The notes beneath the pieces are model-generated. The model was not told where the DNA came from. It saw nothing but the letters and a program-made list of their open reading frames with translations, and searched no databases. From positions 372,001 through 436,000 of the forward strand of contig CAWFMT010000003.1 in the NCBI GenBank assembly GCA_963817075.1: 64,000 nt of DNA, read 5' to 3'. Made by a program: the position numbers and the translations under genes. This stretch comes from DASPKM01 sp963817075 (lineage in GTDB: Bacteria > Bacteroidota > Bacteroidia > Chitinophagales > Chitinophagaceae). Below, piece after piece: positions 54,156 to 63,757 of this stretch (the stretch's first letter is position 1; each line of letters begins with the position of its first letter).

Positions 54156-54980
54156 TTATTTGAATGAGAAGATATTCAATTGAATATCATACATGTATAA
54201 GTCTTTCTTGCCTCGTAATAAAGGATGATCATAAACAGATGTTGCTTCTTTTATGTAGTATTTAAAGCCATTCTCGTTTAAAATAGCGAGGATTTCATTC
54301 AGCTCCTTGTTTTGATCAAAATTGCCATGGTATTCGATAAAAAGGTTCTGAACATTTACCAATTCTTGCCGAATGTCTTTAATCACTTCATACTCGGCCC
54401 CTTCAATATCCATTTTCAGAAAGTCTACCTGATTTTTCAAAAGATTTTTTAATCTGGTGGCTTTTACCTGGACTCCCAAATTATTGCTGGGTTCAATCTT
54501 ACTGGACATTGATCCTTCAGTCTTGAAGTTCAGGAAGCCATCCTCAATCCAAACTGCTTCCTTTCTTAGCTCAACCTTTTTCAACTGGAAGGAACCAACA
54601 TTTTTTGTAAGCAACTCAAAGTTTTTTTCATCTGGTTCAAATGCTATGATGTTTGCTGAAGGATGATGATTTTTAATATAGATTACACTGAGACCGATAT
54701 TTGCGCCGCAATCAATAACGTTTGCATTTTCCCTCAATTCCTGTTTGTAGATTTCCTGGATGAATATTTCGTCTAAACCATGAAGGAGCTCTTGTGGACT
54801 GGTAAAATATACAAATGAGCCTAAGATCTTGTGCTTTCTGATTTGGCCAGGTGGGAGATGCTTGTAGTACCTCTTCTTATATGCACCAAGGTTAATATCC
54901 TTATGCTGATTCTTGAAAAGCTTCGACAAGCGCCAAATCAAACCAGTGCGAAGATTCTGTATAAGAGACTTATTTTGCAT
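54156..54980 (-). CDS. FkbM family methyltransferase
   Basis: 274 residues. SAM-binding motif NVIDCGANIGLSVIYIKN, then IIAFEPDEKNFELL, and VDFLKMDIEGAEYEVIKD are the three signatures of FkbM-type O-methyltransferases, often found in glycan clusters where they methylate sugars. First gene of the polysaccharide cluster, divergent from the glycosyltransferase starting at 55035. Target sugar not known. Confidence 0.9.
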   Translation of the reverse strand: MQNKSLIQNLRTGLIWRLSKLFKNQHKDINLGAYKKRYYKHLPPGQIRKHKILGSFVYFTSPQELLHGLDEIFIQEIYKQELRENANVIDCGANIGLSVIYIKNHHPSANIIAFEPDEKNFELLTKNVGSFQLKKVELRKEAVWIEDGFLNFKTEGSMSSKIEPSNNLGVQVKATRLKNLLKNQVDFLKMDIEGAEYEVIKDIRQELVNVQNLFIEYHGNFDQNKELNEILAILNENGFKYYIKEATSVYDHPLLRGKKDLYMYDIQLNIFSFK

Positions 54981-55034
54981 CTAAATCAATTCTGTTGCAA
55001 AATACAAAGAAGTAGGGCAGTTAATTGGAAACAT

Positions 55035-55937
55035 ATGATCTCAATAATTGTGTGTTCGATTCGACCGGATTTATTAAAAAGACTGGAAGAAAATATTTCG
55101 GTCACAATTGGCCTTCCTTATGAGGTTCTCGTATTTGACAACCGTACTGCTGGCAAAGGCATTTGTGAAGTTTATAATTTACTCGCTCTTAAAGCGAGGT
55201 TTGATACCTTGTGTTTTCTTCATGAGGATATTGAATTTCAGTCAAAAAATTGGGGAACTTCTCTAAATGATTTTTTTTTGAATAATTCTACTTTCGGAGT
55301 TGCAGGGATAGCAGGTTCCGCTTATAAATCAGCAAGTTATTCTGGTTGGTATACTGGCAACAAAATGCTTGACGTGTACCACGTTATTCATCAGTTTCCA
55401 AATAAACGGGAAGAACAAAAAAACCTTCAGGATGAATCGAAAAACTTTTATCCTGTTGTTTGCATTGATGGAGTTTTCATAGGTGCCCGGAAAAATGTAT
55501 GGAATTCGATACGATTCAATGAAGAAAAATTGAAAGGATTTCATTTCTATGATATTGATTTCTCATTGCGGTCATCACTTGCAGGGATTTCAGTTGCTGT
55601 TTTGTCTGGAATCAAATTGACTCATTATACACAGGAGGGTGGGGACTATGGTAATTCATGGGTGAGGGAAGCATTTGTATTCCATAATTATTCGTGGAAC
55701 TACCTTCCCTATTCTATCCAAACAAGTCCTTCCGAGAAATTAGAAAGAGAGATAGCGATCTGCTGGCTCGATATGCTAAAGTCGAGAGATATCAGTTTGC
55801 GAAATAAAATTCGTTGGGTAAAGGAGCAAAGGCTGCATGCTTTGCCATCCGCCTGGTATAATCTGGCTAAATTTTTCCTTTATCACCCCTTAAATCTAAA
55901 ACTTGTACATAAAATGATTCGCAAACTCAAAAAATGA
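55035..55937 (+). CDS. Glycosyltransferase, StrF-like (GT-A)
   Basis: 300 residues from ATG 55035 (MISIIVCSIRPDLL); the frame extends to 54831 but overlaps the divergent FkbM gene, so the later start is chosen. LVFDNRTAGKGICEVYN, FLHEDIEF and the C-terminal VCIDGVFIGARKNVWNSI with FHFYDIDFSLR match the StrF-like GT family (Glyco_tranf_2_5). Followed by two more glycosyltransferases on the same strand. Donor and acceptor unknown. Confidence 0.78.
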   Translation: MISIIVCSIRPDLLKRLEENISVTIGLPYEVLVFDNRTAGKGICEVYNLLALKARFDTLCFLHEDIEFQSKNWGTSLNDFFLNNSTFGVAGIAGSAYKSASYSGWYTGNKMLDVYHVIHQFPNKREEQKNLQDESKNFYPVVCIDGVFIGARKNVWNSIRFNEEKLKGFHFYDIDFSLRSSLAGISVAVLSGIKLTHYTQEGGDYGNSWVREAFVFHNYSWNYLPYSIQTSPSEKLEREIAICWLDMLKSRDISLRNKIRWVKEQRLHALPSAWYNLAKFFLYHPLNLKLVHKMIRKLKK

Positions 55938-55978
55938 TCTTTTTGCCAAAATATTATGAATAGGTTTCTATAGCTCTA

Positions 55979-56929
55979 ATGAACGAATCCCCTTTAATAT
56001 CAATTTGTATTCCGGTTTATAAGCGACTTGAGTTCGTTAAACGGTTATTGGATTCAATTGCTTCTCAAAGCTTCAAGAATTATGAGGTAGTTATTACTGA
56101 TGATAGTCCTGATGATTCTGTTGGGGAATTCATTAGTAAAGAAAGGAGAATTCCAAAGCTTAGGTACTATAAAAATGAAAATCAATTGGGAAGTCCCGCA
56201 AACTGGAACGCAAGCATAAATAAAGCATCAGGGAAGTGGATCAAGTTGATGCATGATGATGATTGGTTTGCAGGTCCTAGCGCCTTGGAAAAATTTGCAA
56301 GCGCTGCAGAACAGTCAGGTGCGAAATTCATTTTTAGCGGATTTAATAATATTGATTTATCCAGGGGTTCATTCCATCCATATGTTTTAAGCAAAAGCGA
56401 TGAAAAATTACTTCAAACCAGCCCGTATTACCTTCTAAAGACAAATTTCATCGGTCATCCTAGCACAACACTGATAAGTAATCGTCTCTCGGCTAGGTAT
56501 GATGAGAGAATAAAATGGGTCGTAGATATTGAATTTTACATTCGCATTTTAAGTGACGTTAAGAATTTTCATGTTATAAAAGAACCATTGGTTAATCTTG
56601 GAATCGGTAGTGAACAGATAACTGCAATGGCATTTAGAAATCCAGAAATAGAGATTCCTGAAAACCTGTATCTGCTGGAAAAATTGGGCCTTCCGGTATT
56701 ACATAACATTTATGCCTACGATTATTTTTGGAGGCTCATAAGAAATCTTTCTATCAGGAAAAGTGAGCAGTTTTCCAAACATGCCAAAAAGAATACGCCG
56801 GTCGTTCTTAAGAAAATGATAAATGCGCAACGAATGATACCACAAGGATTGTTGAAAATAGGAGTTATATCCAAGCTTATGATGGCTTTCTCATATCTTC
56901 TAAAAGGGCATATCAAAACTGGCGCTTGA
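55979..56929 (+). CDS. Family 2 glycosyltransferase
   Basis: 316 residues. ISICIPVYKRLEFVKRLLDSI, VVITDDSPDDS and the metal-binding HDDDWFAGP (DxD-like) define GT2. The stop overlaps the start of the next gene by one base (TGATG), so the two are coupled. Adds a sugar to a surface glycan or lipid-linked precursor; specificity unknown. Confidence 0.9.
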   Translation: MNESPLISICIPVYKRLEFVKRLLDSIASQSFKNYEVVITDDSPDDSVGEFISKERRIPKLRYYKNENQLGSPANWNASINKASGKWIKLMHDDDWFAGPSALEKFASAAEQSGAKFIFSGFNNIDLSRGSFHPYVLSKSDEKLLQTSPYYLLKTNFIGHPSTTLISNRLSARYDERIKWVVDIEFYIRILSDVKNFHVIKEPLVNLGIGSEQITAMAFRNPEIEIPENLYLLEKLGLPVLHNIYAYDYFWRLIRNLSIRKSEQFSKHAKKNTPVVLKKMINAQRMIPQGLLKIGVISKLMMAFSYLLKGHIKTGA

Positions 56930-58053
56930 TGACGATAGTAGTCAATACCCGATTGTTAAGAAAAGATGAGATGGATGGCATCGGGTGGTTTACTTATAAT
57001 ACGCTAAAGCATATAGTCAGAAATAATCCTGAAGTGAAGTTTCATTTCCTGTTTGATTCCGGAGTTGAACCGGAGTTTTTGTTTTCCCCAAATGTAAAAG
57101 GTGTGAATTTGTTTCCGCCGGCGAAACACGCGCTGCTGAATATTTTTTGGTTCGAATTTAGTGTCGCAAATTATTTGCGAAAAGTAAAGCCTGACCTATT
57201 TCTTTCCCTGGATGGAGCCTTGTCACTTTCATGGAAAGGAAAACAGTATAGCCTTATACATGACATAAACTTTGTTCACATACCTGGCGATCTAAAATGG
57301 AGTAACCGCAGATATTATAATTATTTCTTCCCTCGTTATGCCCGTCGTGCTGTAAGAATAGGGACGGTTTCTGAATTCAGTAAGAACGACATTATTCAGA
57401 CCTATAGGATACCACCTGAAAAAATTGATGTTGTATATGGAGGGATCAATGAGTTCTTTCATCCCATATCTGAAGAAATGAAAGGTCAGACCCGCAAAAA
57501 ATATACTAATGGAAAGGAATATTTTATTTTCATAGGCTCACTTCATCCAAGAAAAAATATTCTTAGGCTACTTCAGGCTTTCGAAAAATTCAGAAGCGAA
57601 ACTAACTCCGATATTAAATTGGTTCTTGCTGGGAAAAGCATGTATAAGACCCAGGAAATGATTGAGTTTAAGAAAGAGATGAGATTTGGGAGTGATGTTT
57701 TATTTCTTGGAAGAGTGGATGATAAGGAAATTAACGATATTCTGGCGTCATCATTGGCACTTTGCTTTGTGCCTTATTTTGAAGGTTTTGGTCTGCCGGC
57801 TCTTGAAGCGATGCAGTGTGAAGTACCTGTAATAAGTTCCAATGTTTCGTCGCTGCCTGAGGTTGTGGGTAAAGCAGGCATATTAGTGGATCCGTATGAT
57901 ATCGATGGCATTAAAGAAGCCATGACAGCAATTTATAACTCCCCAGACTTAAGGAAATCCTTGATAGAGGAAGGTAATAAGCAGAAAAGGATGTTTAGTT
58001 GGGAGAACACCTCCAAACTTCTCTGGTCAAGTATCCAAACTGTCCTGAAATAG
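56929..58053 (+). CDS. Family 4 glycosyltransferase
   Basis: About 374 residues from ATG 56929. MTIVVNTRLLRKDEMDGIGWFTYNT, then GT-B fold segments: YFIFIGSLHPRKNILRLLQAF, FVPYFEGFGLPALEAMQCEVPVISSNVSSLPEVVGKAGILVDPYD, the typical GT4 nucleotide-sugar motif with Glu residues (EGFGLPALE). Coupled to the upstream GT2 gene. Role in surface polysaccharide is inferred from context. Confidence 0.93.
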   Translation: MTIVVNTRLLRKDEMDGIGWFTYNTLKHIVRNNPEVKFHFLFDSGVEPEFLFSPNVKGVNLFPPAKHALLNIFWFEFSVANYLRKVKPDLFLSLDGALSLSWKGKQYSLIHDINFVHIPGDLKWSNRRYYNYFFPRYARRAVRIGTVSEFSKNDIIQTYRIPPEKIDVVYGGINEFFHPISEEMKGQTRKKYTNGKEYFIFIGSLHPRKNILRLLQAFEKFRSETNSDIKLVLAGKSMYKTQEMIEFKKEMRFGSDVLFLGRVDDKEINDILASSLALCFVPYFEGFGLPALEAMQCEVPVISSNVSSLPEVVGKAGILVDPYDIDGIKEAMTAIYNSPDLRKSLIEEGNKQKRMFSWENTSKLLWSSIQTVLK

Positions 58054-58147
58054 TTGATCTAACACAAGAAAATGCTACGAATAAATCTTAACCTTCTTAG
58101 AGTATTCTATTATCCCGAAATTGTTTAGATTGCTTCAAAACTTACCA

Positions 58148-58846
58148 ATGAAATCAGTAGTAGTATTGTCGTGCGTAATGTGCATTGTATTCATCAGTTC
58201 ATGTAAGAAAGATTGTCCCGAACCTCCATCAGTTCAGACTTTAGTTGCCCAACCAGGTCCTGCAAACGGGCAGGATTCATATGTTTATCAACTTGCCAGC
58301 AATCCACAAGCTGCCAATGATAATCAAAATCCACTGAAAGAACTGGATATTATGAAATGGACCTATGGTGGTTCAGAAGGTACCACCAGAGTATTCATTA
58401 GGTTTGACACAATTTCAACTATACCCACTGGTAGCACAATCGTGTCTGCTCGATTGTATTTGTACGGGATGTCGAGTTCTATCCAACCGCTGGGAAATTC
58501 ATTCTACCCTGGATCTCCCTACAACAGTTACGGAGATAATAGAGTGCTTGTTCAAAGAGTGCTTTCCAATTGGACTCAAACAACTATTACCTGGAACAAT
58601 CAACCAGGGACAACACCTCAAAATCAGGTATTACTACCCGAATCCACCAGTCAATGGAATTATGACGTAAATCTGGAAGTGACCGCTTTAGTCAGAGAAA
58701 TGCTTTCTTCACCAAATCAGAATTTTGGATTTGGACTTCGGTTTCAATATGAAAATATTTATAAGGCTATGGTATTTGGCGGAAGTGAGCATACTGATGC
58801 CTCGAAACGTCCGAAACTGGTTGTAGAGTATATTAATTTAAATTAG
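58148..58846 (+). CDS. DNRLRE/CBM96-like domain lipoprotein
   Basis: About 232 residues from ATG 58148 (frame open from 58121). Signal peptide with lipobox ISSC (Cys20). The rest is a single beta-rich domain of the DNRLRE/CBM96 type, RVFIRFDTISTIPTGSTIVSARLYLYG, WNNQPG and PKLVVEYI, as found beside carbohydrate-active proteins. Lipid-anchored, probably at the outer membrane; may bind glycan. Its end overlaps the convergent glycosyltransferase by 14 bases. Confidence 0.72.
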   Translation: MKSVVVLSCVMCIVFISSCKKDCPEPPSVQTLVAQPGPANGQDSYVYQLASNPQAANDNQNPLKELDIMKWTYGGSEGTTRVFIRFDTISTIPTGSTIVSARLYLYGMSSSIQPLGNSFYPGSPYNSYGDNRVLVQRVLSNWTQTTITWNNQPGTTPQNQVLLPESTSQWNYDVNLEVTALVREMLSSPNQNFGFGLRFQYENIYKAMVFGGSEHTDASKRPKLVVEYINLN

Positions 58847-59963
58847 AAGAATTTGATTCGAGTAATTCCTTGACATTCCGGGTTATGTTCCCCCAATAGA
58901 AATTGTCAAAGAAATCTGGATTGATAGCAGCTTTGTATTGAGCAATTCGAAAAATACAATTAGCAAACTCAACCCAATCGTGATCTTTTACCAATTGAAG
59001 CTTTCCGTTGCATAATTCGGGGTCAACACCTATGGCACCCTTTGCAGTCGAAACTACGTTGCAGTTAAATCCCAACGCCTCTATAAGTTTAGTCTTGATT
59101 CCTCCACCTTCAATGATTGGGTTTAGGAATACATCTGTGGCTTTGTAATATGAATTGATATCATCCACAAATCCTGCAAAAATTACATTAGGGAAATTTT
59201 CATTCTTTATATCCTCTGGTATATGGCTTCCGGCAATTAGGAGCTTGTATGCGAATCCCGAATTTTTTATCAAATTGGGATTGATCTCCTTCAGAACAGC
59301 TAATAGTCCATCCAGGTTTGGTTTATAATTGAAGCTTCCATTGAAGAATAGTATTTTATCATCTTGTTTGATCCCATGTCTTGTCCGGATCAATTCTTTA
59401 GATGATTCAATTTCACTTATTGAAGGTGGTCCTTCTAACTCTATTCCGAAAGTCACAACCATGCAATGGGCAGGATCAAGTCTATAATTCCTGACTGCAT
59501 AATCCAGTTCTTCCTTTTGAATAAAGAGACTAAGGTCCGCCTGGCGATGCGTGAATTTTTCATATTGCCATAAGATCCGCCACCACCATTTGCCCAGGGA
59601 TTTCCATCTTAGGGCTTCGATATTATGAGATCGCACTATCAGTTTGATTCCTGTTGATATTTTCAACAACCATGCTAACCATCCGAAATAGGGATGTTCA
59701 ATTAGCAAGTGCGTGACCTGATATTTTGATATCAGTTTTTTTAACCTGAAAAAATTGAATGGATTTATATACCTGATCCTTCTATTCGAAAAAATTGGAA
59801 AGATCTCATAACCTTCACTTAGTCCAAATTCGTTGTTATGGGTGGATACCACGAATAGTTCAAAATCTTTCGAAAGATATTTATAGAAACCAGCAATGGC
59901 TCGATGTCCGCCATTCTTTGCAGGGAGAAATTGATATGGAACTATGCTTAGGATTCTCACCAT
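58833..59963 (-). CDS. Family 4 glycosyltransferase
   Basis: About 376 residues from ATG 59963 (MVRILSIVPYQFLPAKNGGHRAIAGFYKYLSKD). GT-B fold with ILFFNGSFNYKPNLDGL in the middle and YKATDVFLNPIIEGGGIKTKLIEALGFNCNVVSTAKGAIGV at the end, typical of GT4 enzymes. Belongs with the nearby glycan genes but lies on the other strand. Sugar specificity unknown. Confidence 0.9.
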   Translation of the reverse strand: MVRILSIVPYQFLPAKNGGHRAIAGFYKYLSKDFELFVVSTHNNEFGLSEGYEIFPIFSNRRIRYINPFNFFRLKKLISKYQVTHLLIEHPYFGWLAWLLKISTGIKLIVRSHNIEALRWKSLGKWWWRILWQYEKFTHRQADLSLFIQKEELDYAVRNYRLDPAHCMVVTFGIELEGPPSISEIESSKELIRTRHGIKQDDKILFFNGSFNYKPNLDGLLAVLKEINPNLIKNSGFAYKLLIAGSHIPEDIKNENFPNVIFAGFVDDINSYYKATDVFLNPIIEGGGIKTKLIEALGFNCNVVSTAKGAIGVDPELCNGKLQLVKDHDWVEFANCIFRIAQYKAAINPDFFDNFYWGNITRNVKELLESNSSNLN

Positions 59964-59996
59964 ATGCAAACCTCTGCAAAGAGAAGCTGAAATGTT

Positions 59997-62498
59997 TTAC
60001 GTACTGATCTTCTTTTTTCTAAATTCTAAATAGATCGCAATCGCAAGGATCAGGTAAACAATTAATGAAGCGATCAGGGTGATAGTATTCCCTAAAGCCA
60101 CCGTCCGGGGTTCAAATCTGAATTCTATTGAATGCTTGCCTGCTGGCATCGACATTCCCCTTAGCACATAATTCGTCCTTACGTAATCAGATTTCTTTCC
60201 ATCAACGTAAGCGTTCCAGCCTTTGTCATAGTATATCTCACTAAAAACTACAAACTGATTTGTAGTGGCATTGAAATCATACTTAACAACATCATTTAGA
60301 TTTTCCACTAGTCTGATGGAGGCGGAAGTGTCAAATTGCGGAGGAAATTTTATGAGCGACTGGAATTTTTGCTGAACCACAGCTGTATCTCTCAAAGGGG
60401 TACTATCCAGGGCCTTCATTTCTTCATCAGCATTCGGAACAATCTTTATTCCTTTTACTAACCATGCTGGTCCGAAGGCGTCTCTATTCAGCTGGGCAAC
60501 AGGCTGTCGATTTGATGGATTTTCAACAATGAAATATTTCGCATTCAGCATGTTGAATACCTGCATATTTCCTTTTGAGAGTTGTTTTTCTATAAGATCC
60601 TGGTAAATCTCAAGTTTGGCAGGATGATATCCTCCAATTGAATTGTGAAAATAAGCTGCCCTTGAGCTGCTGTAAGGACCATTCGGATCTGTATTATCAA
60701 AAACTCTAAAGGGTTTATTAGGGTCTGCCAGGATTTGTTGGTCTGCCGGTGTTGGAGTAAAACTGAATTCTTCTGGCTCAACATAAGTTTCAGCATTAAG
60801 ATATCGGTATGAAACCCCCAACACATCAAAGGTGTTCAAAAGAAAAAGTATAATTATTACCGGGAGGGGCTTCAACTTATTTTTTAGGTATGCTCCAATT
60901 ACTAGAACTGTCAATGCAACCAGGAATAATGATCTGAGAAGATCCTTTCCATAAAGGGATTTCCTGTCCTCCTGTAATGATTTTACGAGTCCTTGTGCAA
61001 GCGGTTGGACCTGCTGCTGAACTTCCGGAGAGGTGTTTCCATTACTTAATTGCATGGCGAATGAATCACGGATCCTGGTGTCGTTCTTACCTTTGAAATC
61101 TGAACTGAAATAAAATAATGTGAGGATTGCAAATAGTCCACCAGTAACCATAACCGACAATCTGAATTTTTTCCAGATCAAACCTTTTTCAGTTTGATCA
61201 ATAAATAGTTGCTCCAATGTGAGAGCGGCTAGAAGCGGAAACATGATCTGAGGGATCACCAGCGCAATGGAAGGAGCCCGGAATTTATTATAGAAGGGGA
61301 GATAGTCGAAAAGCAGGTAATTGAAGGCGGAAAAATATTTACCCCAGGCCAATACGATGCCCAAAATAACTGCAGAAACGATCCACCATTTATGCCAGCT
61401 CTTCAAGTAGAATAAGCCAAAAATGAAAAGAAAAGTCAAAACAGCTCCCAAATAGACGGTACCTGATTGTATTGGTTGATCTCCCCAATAAGAATAAGCA
61501 TTCTCCATTTGCAAGGCATTTTCTTCCGGAACACCAACCTCGCTTAGTTTTTCGCTGAAATTGGTACTTCCAGAATAAAGGTTACCACCGCTTCCGCCAC
61601 CATAGGCATTGGGAAGAAGAAGTGTAAGAGTTTCTCCAATACCATAGCTGTAATCAAATGCATAATCCTTATCTAATCCATTCTTTGTCTTGTTTGCCTT
61701 GTCAACAGGCGTCAATTCTGACTGCCCTCCTCTAATAGTTTCCTTTGCGTATTCCTGTAATGGAATCATACTAACAGCATATGCAAGAAATCCAAGAGTG
61801 CCTGCTACAGCAGCAAGTACCAGACTTAAGAATGCATGTTTTATCTGTTTTGCCTTCCACGCCAGTATGAGGTAACAGATTGTAATGATCAAAAGAATAA
61901 GGAGGGTATAATAAACGATCTGCACGTGCTGCGTTCCTATTTGCAGTCCTGAGAAAATTGACAGTAGGGCAAGTCCCCACCAATATTTTTTCTGAAGAAG
62001 AAGTAAGAAACTCCCAATCATGCCTGGAGCCCAGCACAATGCCAGCATCTTTGTATCATGACCAACGGAAATGATCACTGCATTATAGGTGGCATATGCA
62101 AACCCAATTGAAGCAAGAATCGAAATCCAGCTCCGTACGTTCATAACCTGGCAGAGAAAATAAAAGCAAATACAGGATGCGAAGAAGAAATTGATTGGCT
62201 TAGGAAGCCCTAATGTAAAGATCCAATGAAAATACCCGACTGATACTTTATGCGCCTGGTCCATTGCAATAGTGTAGGCAGGCATCCCGCTAAAGAGACT
62301 GTTTGTCCATTTTGGGAAGTGGCCGTACTTTTCTTTGAACTCAAAAGATTGTTGCGCCATACCTTTCCATCCAAGGTGATCCTGCTGGTTAAGCACCTTG
62401 CCTTGTAATGCAGGCTGACAATACACTATTGCGATTAGCAGGAATATACCTGCCGCTATTAAATGAGGTGTGATCTTTTTCAGAAGGGATGAGTTCAT
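59997..62498 (-). CDS. YfhO family multi-pass membrane protein
   Basis: 833 residues with about 13 membrane helices and a large hydrophilic C-terminal part. LFSGMPAYTIAM near residue 70 and the ending WNAYVDGKKSDYVRTNYVLRGMSMPAGKHSIEFRFEPRTVALGN are hallmarks of the YfhO family, proposed GT-C-like transferases for surface glycans or lipoteichoic acid. The 34-base gap to the downstream GT4 gene suggests an operon. Role likely in decorating surface polymers. Confidence 0.88.
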   Translation of the reverse strand: MNSSLLKKITPHLIAAGIFLLIAIVYCQPALQGKVLNQQDHLGWKGMAQQSFEFKEKYGHFPKWTNSLFSGMPAYTIAMDQAHKVSVGYFHWIFTLGLPKPINFFFASCICFYFLCQVMNVRSWISILASIGFAYATYNAVIISVGHDTKMLALCWAPGMIGSFLLLLQKKYWWGLALLSIFSGLQIGTQHVQIVYYTLLILLIITICYLILAWKAKQIKHAFLSLVLAAVAGTLGFLAYAVSMIPLQEYAKETIRGGQSELTPVDKANKTKNGLDKDYAFDYSYGIGETLTLLLPNAYGGGSGGNLYSGSTNFSEKLSEVGVPEENALQMENAYSYWGDQPIQSGTVYLGAVLTFLFIFGLFYLKSWHKWWIVSAVILGIVLAWGKYFSAFNYLLFDYLPFYNKFRAPSIALVIPQIMFPLLAALTLEQLFIDQTEKGLIWKKFRLSVMVTGGLFAILTLFYFSSDFKGKNDTRIRDSFAMQLSNGNTSPEVQQQVQPLAQGLVKSLQEDRKSLYGKDLLRSLFLVALTVLVIGAYLKNKLKPLPVIIILFLLNTFDVLGVSYRYLNAETYVEPEEFSFTPTPADQQILADPNKPFRVFDNTDPNGPYSSSRAAYFHNSIGGYHPAKLEIYQDLIEKQLSKGNMQVFNMLNAKYFIVENPSNRQPVAQLNRDAFGPAWLVKGIKIVPNADEEMKALDSTPLRDTAVVQQKFQSLIKFPPQFDTSASIRLVENLNDVVKYDFNATTNQFVVFSEIYYDKGWNAYVDGKKSDYVRTNYVLRGMSMPAGKHSIEFRFEPRTVALGNTITLIASLIVYLILAIAIYLEFRKKKIST

Positions 62499-62618
62499 TT
62501 GCGGGAATTATTCCCGGCAAAATAATGGTATTTTAGGGAAGAATGTGTTGAAGTTAAGAGGGAAAGGCTGGGATCCCGATCTTATGGAAGTTGTTCACCT
62601 TTACCGCAAGGCGATCGT

Positions 62619-62954
62619 TTGAAAAAAGTTCAAGTATTAAACCTGAAATTGTACCCTGAAGATTTAAAATTAATGTACAAAATTTCCTTTCTTTCAAAAG
62701 TTGCTTTCATTTGTAACCTCTGTTTTCTAATTACCTGGCTGATCAGGTATTTCCCTGGATTTCCAACCGGGGATGTACAATCCACAGTCATTATTTCGGG
62801 GGTAATACTTTCGCTTATCATGAACGCTCTGGTATGCACACTTTACATGATGCTTTTAATAAGAAAAGAAGCGCTGTTTGAATTTGTTCCGTTGTGGCTG
62901 ATAATTACTAATTCTGTTTTCTTGATCATACAACTTTACCTAAGTTTCAGATGA
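62619..62954 (+). CDS. Small membrane protein (111 aa)
   Basis: Three membrane helices (VAFICNLCFLITWLI; STVIISGVILSLIMNALVCTLYMMLL; LWLIITNSVFLIIQLYLSF). The frame opens only with TTG 62619; ATG 62673 gives a shorter but plausible start. Its stop overlaps the start of the queuosine-precursor transporter by four bases, implying coupling. Family not recognised. Confidence 0.6.
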   Translation: MKKVQVLNLKLYPEDLKLMYKISFLSKVAFICNLCFLITWLIRYFPGFPTGDVQSTVIISGVILSLIMNALVCTLYMMLLIRKEALFEFVPLWLIITNSVFLIIQLYLSFR

Positions 62955-63751
62955 TACATAATATTATTAAGGATAAACCAACCCGCTTGTTTATTATACT
63001 TGGTGGGTTTTTCATTGCTAATGCATTAATTGCAGAGATCATAGGGGTTAAAATATTTTCCCTTGAAAAAACTATTGGGGTGCAACCCTTGAATATCGAA
63101 ATCTTTAAAGAAGTCTTGTCTGTAAATCTAACAGCCGGCGTTTTGCTATGGCCCGTTGTTTTTATCATGACAGATATTATTAATGAATATTATGGACCGA
63201 AAGGCGTTCGCTTTCTCTCATTTCTCACTGCTGGTCTTATTGCTTTTGCCTTCATTGTTTTTTACGGTGCAATGAAACTGGTTCCTGCAGATTTTTTCGT
63301 TACAAGCAAACAAGGCAGTGGGGTGCCTGATATGGAAAAAGCCTACCAGAGTGTTCTTGGACAGGGAGGAAATATTATCATTGGTTCATTGGTTGCATTT
63401 GTGCTCAGCCAATTGATCGATGTGTTTGCATTTCATAAGATCAAGAAAGCCACCGGGGAAAAAGCAATCTGGTTAAGAGCAACCGGATCAACCCTTGTTT
63501 CCCAGCTGATCGATAGTTTTGTTGTCTTATTCATTGCTTTTTACATCGGGAGCAGGGTGGGAGCTTCTGAAGGAGATTTTAAATGGTCATTTACCCTGGT
63601 CGTAGCTGTTGGTATCGTAAACTATATCTATAAGTTTTCAGTCGCGATAATTCTCACTCCGGTAATTTACCTTGTTCATGCATGGATCGAAAAATATCTG
63701 GGTGCGACGCTCGCAGCAGATATGAAAGATGCCGCCATGGGTAAGAAATGA
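62951..63751 (+). CDS. yhhQ: Queuosine precursor transporter (YhhQ/COG1738)
   Basis: 266 residues with six to seven membrane helices. Signature motifs MTDIINEYYGPKGVRF and RATGSTLVSQLIDSFVVLFIAF are those of the VUT/COG1738 family, shown in E. coli YhhQ to import queuosine precursors (preQ0/preQ1). The middle loop (DFFVTSKQGSGVPDMEKAY) is longer than in E. coli, as common in Bacteroidota. Start overlaps the small membrane protein. No preQ1 riboswitch is obvious upstream. Confidence 0.88.
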   Translation: MIHNIIKDKPTRLFIILGGFFIANALIAEIIGVKIFSLEKTIGVQPLNIEIFKEVLSVNLTAGVLLWPVVFIMTDIINEYYGPKGVRFLSFLTAGLIAFAFIVFYGAMKLVPADFFVTSKQGSGVPDMEKAYQSVLGQGGNIIIGSLVAFVLSQLIDVFAFHKIKKATGEKAIWLRATGSTLVSQLIDSFVVLFIAFYIGSRVGASEGDFKWSFTLVVAVGIVNYIYKFSVAIILTPVIYLVHAWIEKYLGATLAADMKDAAMGKK

Positions 63752-63757
63752 GTTTTT

